This document shows positions 56,758-64,000 of a stretch of 64,000 nt of DNA, piece by piece (the first letter of the stretch is position 1; each line of letters starts with the position of its first letter). Made by a program: the position numbers and the translations under genes. Location: contig JAHWDD010000005.1 of assembly GCA_023897205.1 (NCBI GenBank), forward strand, positions 1,550,001 through 1,614,000. Reading direction: 5' to 3'. A model generated the notes under the pieces. That model was not told the origin of the DNA, did no database searches, and saw only the letters and a program-made list of their open reading frames with translations. The stretch comes from Exophiala sp. HKRS030. Lineage: Eukaryota; Ascomycota; Eurotiomycetes; Chaetothyriales; Herpotrichiellaceae.

Positions 56758-57469
56758 ATTGACAATACGAGAGGAACGGTGCATTCCCCTCGACATCTGT
56801 CGACTCTCGCCTAATGATTCGTGATATTTTTCGGCAGGGTTGTTACTGAAATGGCAGGACTTGCACTGCAGGCTTGTGAGCAGGATTTCTCGGGTTTAGC
56901 ACTGGATGGCGTGTGAAGTGATTTGTTCCAAGGCCAGATACAGGCAAAGCAAGCAATCCCTGAAGACCAGGGTCAAATTTCCCCCAACACTACCATTCCC
57001 CTCTATGTCGAAAGAAATCGTTGTTTATTGTTTTTTCGTCCCCTACGATACCACATAGCCTTAGCTCTGGCGGACTGATGAGTGGCTTAGCAAGCGTGGA
57101 AGGTCCCAAATGACACTCGCGTTACCATTATCTCGATTTCTCTCGTCGATGTATTGTCCTTTTCTGCTGTTTCCCTGTGCTAATCAGGCTGACATTGAAA
57201 GTGAGATGCCACACGTGACACCAAATGTGACCCCAGCGGGAAATCCAAGCGGAAGTCAATGACACTCGAAGATCATGACCCATTCCTGTTGGTGGCTTGC
57301 GCCAGCACCAAAGCCAAAGTCGTTTTCTACCTCTTGTCTTTGTTTGTGCAATTGATTTGTTCGGCTTTCTTATGCTTCAGCAGATTGTTGGACCCCTTTG
57401 CACGATGATGGTTACAACTCCCGAGTAGTCTCGCTATTCGACTTGACGAATCCACCGCCTTAGCTAAGC
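56758..57469. other. Intergenic, 712 bases
   Basis: 14-3-3 3' flank and promoter of the transporter gene. No gene seen. Confidence 0.45.
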
Positions 57470-59259
57470 ATGGCTCTGGGGATCCTGGAACCCGGGGTCG
57501 AACACGTCCCCGGCACAGTCTACGTCTACGAGTCAGAGCAACGACATGCCGACCTATTGGAGACTGCTCGACATTTGAAGAGAGACAAAACAGGTCGCAT
57601 CATCTTGGTACCTCAGCCGTCAAATGACCCAAACGACCCATTAGTGAGTCTCACTCCGTCTTAACACGCTGGCTGCGCAGGACTAATGACCCTAGAATTG
57701 GCCTCTTTGGCAGCGCGACTGCATCCTTGGGATCCTCTGTTTCGTATCGTGCCTTGCGACTACTGCCTCCCCATTGCTCGCCGCAGACTCGGTGACGATC
57801 GCCCTCATATTCAAGAGGACTTTTCAAGATGCTGCCTTGCTCACAGCGTACCATCTGGTCGGGGTTGGTGTCGCTGGATGGTTGTTTGTCGCATCGGCCA
57901 GAGTATGGGGGAAGAGACATCTCTTCTTACTGGGGGCTCTCCTGATGATTGCGACTTCTGCGTGGGGTGGTTCTACACACACAAACCATAACTATGCGAG
58001 CCTGCTGTGGAGTCGTGTTTTTCAAGGAGTTGCATTGGCACCCTTTGAAGCACTTGTCAATGCTTGCGTCGGCGATCTCTATTTCGTTCACGAGCGCGGT
58101 GTGCGCATGGCCATTACAAACACCTGTCTCTTTGGAGGAGCGTTCTTGACGCCGGTCTTTGTTGGTATGATCTCGGCACATATCGGCTGGGAGTGGAGTG
58201 TATGTCTTCATCTACAACGTTTCTGTATCTGTTTTACATGGCCTTGTTTGTGTTTGGTGTGCAAGCTGACATGAGTGCTCATAGTTTTACTTACTGGCTA
58301 TCTTCATGGCCCCCGGTCTCTTGCTGATATTTTTCTTTGTGCCTGAGACGGCATATCGACGAGCACATGCGCTCGACCTCGACATTCTGGCTGAGGACTC
58401 GTCAAGGGAGTCTCTTACACATCCGCAGAATGGCGCCACGCCAGAAAACGAAGAGAAGACTCTGCACTCAATGACGGTAACAGAAACCCCTGGCAGAAAA
58501 GTGTCCTACGTCCAGACGCTCATGCCGTTCAACGGGCGCAAAACCAACGAATCGTTCTTCCGACTCCTGCTTAGGCCGTTTCCGCTATTTCTTCACCCAG
58601 CGGTCGCGTGGGCATGCCTCATTCAAGGCGTCATCATTGGATGGACAGTCATGGTGGGAGTCATCTTGTCACTCATCTTTTTGGGTCCACCGCTCTTCTT
58701 CAACGAAGAACGCGCCGGCAAGATGTACACGAGCGCATTTATCGGGAGCATGCTCGGCCTGCTGCTTGCAGGGTTGTATAGCGAACTTGTCACGAGGTTC
58801 ATGATCCGTCTGAACAAGGGAAAGTATGAACCCGAGTTCCGCATCCTGCTGGTCATTCCTACGTTGGTGTTCTCTGCCATAGGACTCTATGGGTTTGGGA
58901 TCACGGCGAACGACGTGAAAAGATATGGCTGGATTGTGCCCGAGGTTTTCCTCGCTTTTATCATCATCAGCATGGTGATGGGTGCAATTGCCTCGGCGCA
59001 GTATCTTCTCGATGCGCATCGGGAGCTTGCCGTCGAAGCATTCACGAATCTGCTCATTTTCAAAAACATCTTCTCTTTTGTCCTGGCTTACAATGCATAC
59101 AACTGGGTTTTTGCGATCCGGATCAACAATTTATTTATTATTTTCGCCAGCATCGAAGTGGCGCTATGTTTGCTCAGTGTGCCAATGTATGTCTTTGGCA
59201 AGAAGAATCGGGAGTTTTTCCATCGGCACGATATTCTCAAGATGACCAAGTTAAGATAA
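57470..59259 (+). CDS. MFS transporter (HOL1/DHA1-like)
   Basis: Model: join(57470..57643, 57696..58199, 58285..59259), 550 aa, about 12 membrane helices. The cytosolic N-terminus has the hallmark LVPQPSNDPNDPLNWPLWQRD, with the PLNWP part formed across the first splice. Helix 2-3 GVGVAGWLFVASARVWGKRH holds the MFS motif-A region in altered form. Then come SRVFQGVALAPFEALVNACVGDLYFVHERG, the second splice after GWEWS (continuing FYLLAIFMAPGLLLIFFFVPETAY), a hydrophilic central loop of about 100 residues and six more helices. The family moves drugs, cations or small metabolites at the plasma membrane; substrate unknown. Both introns (52, 85 nt) are phase 0. Confidence 0.9.
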
Positions 59260-60914
59260 TGAAGATGAGCCTATGAGCTAGTTTCGTCCACGGACGACTT
59301 GATGATTTCAATATCTTGATTCCAGGTAGCTTGGGTAGAAGAGCATAGCCACGTACATAATAATATGCTTACTCCTTGTGGCATGATCTATTCCTTCCTC
59401 TACGGGGTACCGATACAGTATGTGCTTTATCAGTAGTTTATCAGTACGGAGGATCGGATACAAGGGACTTTGTGAGAGCCTCGATTCGATCAGGGGGTCG
59501 AACACGATCATCACAGCCTTATTCGACATTCCATATTTTTAAGATTAGGGTCTTGGCCTTTTGGCCTCTGGCAAGCCACCTTTTGCTCTGAAACTGCTGA
59601 TCAGATGTTTGCAGAGGTGTCTTGACTGATTGATGGAGTATTTTGTCAACGAGACAAGAAGATTCTACCGGTGTTGTCATTATTCCGAGTCAGTGCCACT
59701 GGGCTGGTGTGCTGGACTTGCTGAGGCACGAGCAGAGTACGGCGTATGTCAAAATCCTTTGTACCTACATACTGTACTCTCCGCAGCAGAGATTCATGAT
59801 TTGACGAGCGGGCTGGCGCGTATCAAATTGGAACTCCGGACGCGGTTTCAAACTCGTGCCTGTTGTCGCCTGGCCTGGCCTGGCCTACGGACTACGGGTG
59901 TTTAAAAAAGGGTCGCAAAATTCGCTAACATCATCACCATCACCACCACCACCACCACCACCACCACCACCACCACCAGCTCCCCCGGTCCCTCCTTCGA
60001 AATCAAAAATCAACGAGGCGCGATCTCTAATTGACTGGTCTCAGTGTGATTCGCGTGGCGAAGGGCCGTGTGCGTTGGTCCAGTCGTGGTCGTGCTCGTC
60101 TCGCCCGCGCGGTTCGGAAATTAGATCGTGTGGTGAATTGAAGATCTCAGGAGAAACCCACGCGGCGCCCGCGGCCACTTTTACTTGTATGGAGTACGAG
60201 TCACTCCGTACGGTTATGCTTTGCTTTTGCTTTGCCTCCCGCCTGGCCCCCCCTAAAATTACAGAGGATGAAGAGGAGAGAAAAACAAGAGTGTGTTTGT
60301 GTGTTTGAGTGAGACTCGTAATCTTGATCTCGAAATCGACGAATTGACGTCAACTATCGTGGAAACTTTTTCGACTGTCTCTGTTGGTCCGAGTTTATGT
60401 TTTCTTCTTCGCCTTTTCTCTTACTCCGTATTCTCTTGGGACTTGCCAAACGTGGAACTTCGGTAAACAAGTGACAAGTGGACGGACCAACTACGAGTTA
60501 TCACAAATGACGAACACAGCACAAACACAAAAATTCAATTGTTGTATTTCTATAAACTGCATGCCTTCTTCATAGGGAACAAGGAAACCGGGTAATCATC
60601 ATCGCATCTGTCTCCAGACGAAAGTGGGAAGAAAACGACACATTTACCGAGTAAGGACGATAAGCTTCTACCGAAGTAATGGTGGAGATCGCAACGAGGA
60701 GGGGGTTTTTTTAATTTATTATTTACCGACAACTAGCATTACGGAGATCTTCGTGTGACAGACACCAAAAGACATACACCCGTAACTGGTTCCTGGGGGC
60801 AGTTCATTGATCTAACCCGTATCTGGTCGGTCGGTTGGATTACGAAAAAAAAGGACGACATCGACGACTCGTCCCGAAGTGGACAGGGGAAATAAGGTAG
60901 TGCGTGGCGCAGAG
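59260..60914. other. Intergenic, 1.65 kb, upstream of the HET gene
   Basis: No gene recognised. It contains the CAC repeat at 59941, one exact TACTCCGTA at 60422-60430 and near-matches near 60188, 60202 and 59444. A 150-aa open frame over the repeat is low-complexity only. Confidence 0.5.
59941..59979 (+). repeat. CAC trinucleotide repeat, about 13 units
   Basis: Near-perfect (CAC)n ending in CAG, preceded by CATCATCACCAT; candidate polymorphic microsatellite. Confidence 0.9.
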
Positions 60915-63147
60915 ATGAGTGCGACGGCAACTACGACAACGACGATGACAACAGCAACAGCAGCAGCAGGGATGGCGGCCGCGACGACATCGACATCACA
61001 AACAACAGAGGAGCTGACGCCGAGCACGTTATGCATGGCATGCCAGTCAATCTTCAGAAATGATACGATGCGAAGTGACTCGGGCGAGGTTGCGCACCAC
61101 GATCTCGAGGCTCTGGCGGCACGAGCGTCAAAGTGCCATTTATGCCTGACTGTGTTCATGAGCATCGACCCCGAAGCGTATCGAAATTTCAGACGAGGCT
61201 CGAGTCAAGAGAGTATAGGATTTGCATGGATCAGCCCGATCGCACGAGACCAAGCACGCCTTAAATTTCGGTATGTGAGGCCTGGAGGGGTGGATCGAGA
61301 GAGTTCAAACGGAAGCAATGCGAGTTTGAGTCTGCGCTCGACGCTGGTGGGCGGAGGAGACAATCCCGTCGATAAGGGAGAGGCGGTGTTGGTTGTCGAG
61401 TTAATATTAATGAATCCGAAATGTAAGTGCCCCAGGATGAAGGAACCCTACCTCTTCTGGCTGGGAGTACGTACAAGTCACTGACACGAGACTTTGTTCA
61501 TCCGCAGATGCCGTCGAACCAGGCGTGCGCACCATCGATGCGCGAAGCATAAGTACAGCATCCAGCGAGAGTTTCGATTTAGCCCGGCAATGGATCCAGG
61601 ACTGCATGTTCAACCACATGAGATGTTCCGTGTCGGAGATCAACGCCGCATGGAAACCAACACACCTACTCGACGTCACTGTCCGAGGAGCCAAGGGCGC
61701 CCCGGGAGTCAAACTCGTCGACGGCATGTTTCTGGACCCGTTGAGCGAGTACGTCACGCTCAGTCACTGCTGGGGCTCGTCCAAGCCGATCCGTCTGCAC
61801 AAGGGCACGCTCTCGGCACTGCGCCAGGGCGTCAGCGTGTCCAGCCTACCCAAGACGTTCGCCGAGGCGGCCGTGACGACGGAGCGGCTCGGGTTCCGGT
61901 ACCTCTGGATCGACGCGCTGTGCATCATGCACGACAACGAGGCCGCGGTGCTCAAGGATATCAGCCAGATGCACAAGGTGTACAGCGAGGCGTCGCTCAA
62001 CATCGCCGCGACGAGTTCGCGCGGCGACGCCAGCGGACTGATCTACACGCGCAACGTGACCGCGCTGCACCCGTGCGTCGTCGAGGTCAAGGGCATGGGC
62101 GTCGACGACGGCATGTACAAGATCCTCCGGTCCACGCTGTGGCACGACCTGGTCGACTCGAGTCCGCTGAACAAGCGCGCCTGGGCTTTCCAGGAGCGGT
62201 GCCTGGCCAAGCGCACGCTGCACTTCACGAGGAACGAGCTGCTCTGGGAGTGCCAACAGATGTGCTGCAGCGAGGTGTTCCCCAAGGGGCTGCCGGCCAA
62301 CTCGGGCCCGCCGAGCAGCCGTGAGAACGTCGAGTTCTTCAACAAGCGCATCCACCACCAGCGGCACGGCAACTGGCACCACCTGGTCAAGATGTACAGT
62401 CCCAAGCGGATGACGTACAGCACGGACAAACTGCTCGCCATCGGCGGGCTGGCGAAACAGTACATGGCCCGCAACCGGCTGCGGGAAGAGGACTACCTGG
62501 CCGGGATGTGGAAGTCGCACTTGCCCCACGCGCTCCTGTGGCGGGTCGAGCACGGTCGCCGGCCGGCCAAGTACAGGGCGCCGACGTGGGCGTGGGCCTC
62601 GATCGACGGCGAGGTCAAGTACCCCGAACCCGCGCAGAACTCTCGGGACACGTGCGTCGAGGTGATCGACCTGGACATGCGGTACAAGGCGGACAACTTT
62701 GGCCTGGTCGAGGGCGGGAGGATGAAGGTGCGAGGCTTCATGGCGCGGGGCCTGTTGAGGCGCACGCACGACTACTGGGGCCAGACTCCTTGCGTGATCC
62801 AGTGCACCAAGGCCCAGGTCGAGCTCGAGTCGGCGAGTTTCGATGACCGCCTGCCGAAACTGTCCGAGGCGTCGGGCATGCTGACCGAGATGCTCGAGGT
62901 TTATCTGTTGCCGGTGATCGACGTGGTCGACCGCGTCGAAGGTTTGTTGCTCTGTGCCACGATGAAGAGGGGCGAGTTCAGACGGATAGGTGCGTTTGAC
63001 GTGTCGAGGTACGACCAGATCAATTGGGACCGGTTCAGGAGTGTGATGAAGGGAGAGGCCGAGATGAACAATTACGAAGAGAGGTTGGACCATACGAACG
63101 GGTATTGGTTCGCGAGCGATTACACCTATACTATCAATGTGATATAA
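60915..63147 (+). CDS. HET-domain (heterokaryon incompatibility) protein
   Basis: Model: join(60915..61422, 61508..63147), 715 aa. The start (MSATATTTTT) opens a Thr/Ala-rich, disordered N-terminus. Then come two CxxC pairs, TLCMACQSIF (about residue 40) and KCHLCLTVF (about residue 76), likely a zinc-binding or structural pair often seen before HET domains. The HET domain spans about residues 250-350: YVTLSHCWGSSKPI, LPKTFAEAAVTTERLGFRYLWIDALCIMHD, DISQMHKVYSEASLNIAATSSRGDASGL. The C-terminal half has WAFQERCLAKRTLHF and RAPTWAWASIDGEV, as usual. Such proteins trigger or regulate fungal programmed cell death on non-self fusion; the partner is unknown. Exon 2 is much richer in G+C than the first exon and flanks. 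Confidence 0.92.
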
Positions 63148-64000
63148 AGAGAGGTGGAGATGGGGGGGAGACAGCGAGACGAACCGCGAAGACGACGAGA
63201 GACATGAATGATAGGATGGAGATGATGGTGTTTCATACGGCTGGCAGGATACCTAGGTACTCCGTACATACGGGGGATATGGCGTATATTGGAATGTCTA
63301 GAAGGCTGGGGATATATCGGGTTCGAACGAACGATTTTTTGTGGAATCTCGTTCGTTTCCTTCCACCCCTCTCCCTTTCCTTTTCAAAAGGGATGATGCT
63401 CGATCGAGGATGGCTTGCGAGGGATATGTCTAGGGGCTAGGCTTTTAGGTGATACCTCGCTCAGAAGGGGGTTTGATGGGTTACGATGGATCTATACTCC
63501 GTACCTCGGTGTATATTAATGTTGACGATGAATCGTGTACTTGACAGGTCCTGTGGATATGTTTTGCCGTTCTACGGAGTATCCGTAGGTCGTGCCAGGC
63601 TTGTTGTATTTTCTTGTTGGACTACTTTGTCGTGTCCAGATTAAAACATGTCTCACAAGTGCGGTCTGTACAATGACAAGGTTACTCGTCGCCTCCTACG
63701 CAGCACACAATAGAATGTCAAGTGAGTGGTCTGAGACGGTCTTGTGTTCCCATGACGCCAATCAGTTTCCTATACTGTAAGTACGCAGTACAGAGTGTGG
63801 ATGATGATGGATGACTTCGCATTGTCACCTCGTAGGTCGTAGAGACGACGTGGGGATCAATCGAGATTCCCAATATTCACGTATTGTAATCGAACTGTGG
63901 ACATGTCTACTGAGTCAGAGATGTTGCATTGCAAATGAGATCGACTTGGGTATGAGGCCAACTATCACATCTTTCATTTTGAGCCTCGGCTTGTAATGTA
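63148..64000. other. 3' flank of the HET gene, to the window end
   Basis: No gene recognised. It holds the densest cluster of the recurrent 9-mer (see next entry). Confidence 0.5.
63258..63581. repeat. Cluster of three exact TACTCCGTA/TACGGAGTA motifs
   Basis: Copies at 63258-63266 and 63495-63503 (TACTCCGTA) and 63573-63581 (TACGGAGTA, opposite orientation), within 325 bases. Confidence 0.85.

Noticed and set aside
61846..63093. 415-aa open frame on the minus strand over HET exon 2
   Set aside because: It is the mirror of a GC-rich coding exon (few stops), rich in Arg/Val/Leu/His, with no domain; the plus strand encodes a clear HET protein.
7181..63256. Recurring GTACCTA/TAGGTAC words between genes
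   Set aside because: About nine copies seen, close to the roughly eight expected for a 7-mer in 64 kb on both strands.
1..64000. Secondary-metabolite cluster or CRISPR array
   Set aside because: No PKS, NRPS, terpene cyclase or P450 gene and no regularly spaced repeats were seen; the three regulators are scattered among core genes.

Overview
The window is nuclear DNA of a filamentous ascomycete (Pezizomycotina; the mix of families fits Eurotiomycetes, but I cannot fix the order). The signs are short GT..AG introns (44 to about 150 nt, many with CTAAC/CTGAC-like branch sites), three Zn2Cys6 regulators, a CFEM-like membrane protein, an Atg28-type autophagy protein, a HET-domain protein and eukaryotic core genes (RPN2, CET1, 14-3-3, SERCA). 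I see 22 protein-coding genes, one transposase relic, no convincing tRNA or rRNA gene and no CRISPR array. Exons were joined by hand. Every multi-exon model keeps an open frame across its junctions and gives the expected family sequence at them.

Layout. 0.4-7.1 kb: ADE16/17-type purine enzyme, a Zn2Cys6 regulator converging on a 1-aminocyclopropane-1-carboxylate (ACC) deaminase, and a DUF6314-like protein. 7.6-15 kb: a seven-exon Zn2Cys6 regulator, a CFEM-like one-pass membrane protein and an alpha/beta hydrolase. 16-25 kb: four-gene plus-strand housekeeping stretch made of a patatin-type TAG lipase (Tgl3/4/5-like), the mRNA-capping triphosphatase CET1 and proteasome subunit RPN2, preceded by the hydrolase. 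26-30 kb, minus strand: mitochondrial ribosomal protein uS8m and an unrecognised multi-pass membrane protein. 30.2-37.7 kb: a gene-poor zone holding a decayed pogo/Fot1-type transposase fragment and one conserved disordered protein of unknown function. 37.7-51 kb: SHR3 permease chaperone, an FMP32/MCUR1-type mitochondrial protein, a DCAF7/WDR68 homologue divergent from phosphopantetheine adenylyltransferase (CAB4), ATG28 and a SERCA-type Ca2+ pump. 51.3-59.3 kb: a regulator combining a C2HC finger with Zn2Cys6, divergent from a short-chain dehydrogenase, then a six-exon 14-3-3 gene and an MFS transporter. 60.9-63.1 kb: a GC-rich HET-domain gene.

Most neighbours are independent core genes rather than one pathway. 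Plausible functional pairs are the ACC deaminase with its convergent regulator, and the C2HC/Zn2Cys6 regulator with the divergent dehydrogenase. The most distinctive non-coding signal is the 9-mer TACTCCGTA/TACGGAGTA. I find it nine times exactly, always between genes, with three copies in 325 bp downstream of the HET gene. Other points of interest are an 8-nt microexon in the 14-3-3 gene, a candidate GC-AG intron in the dehydrogenase and the transposase relic.
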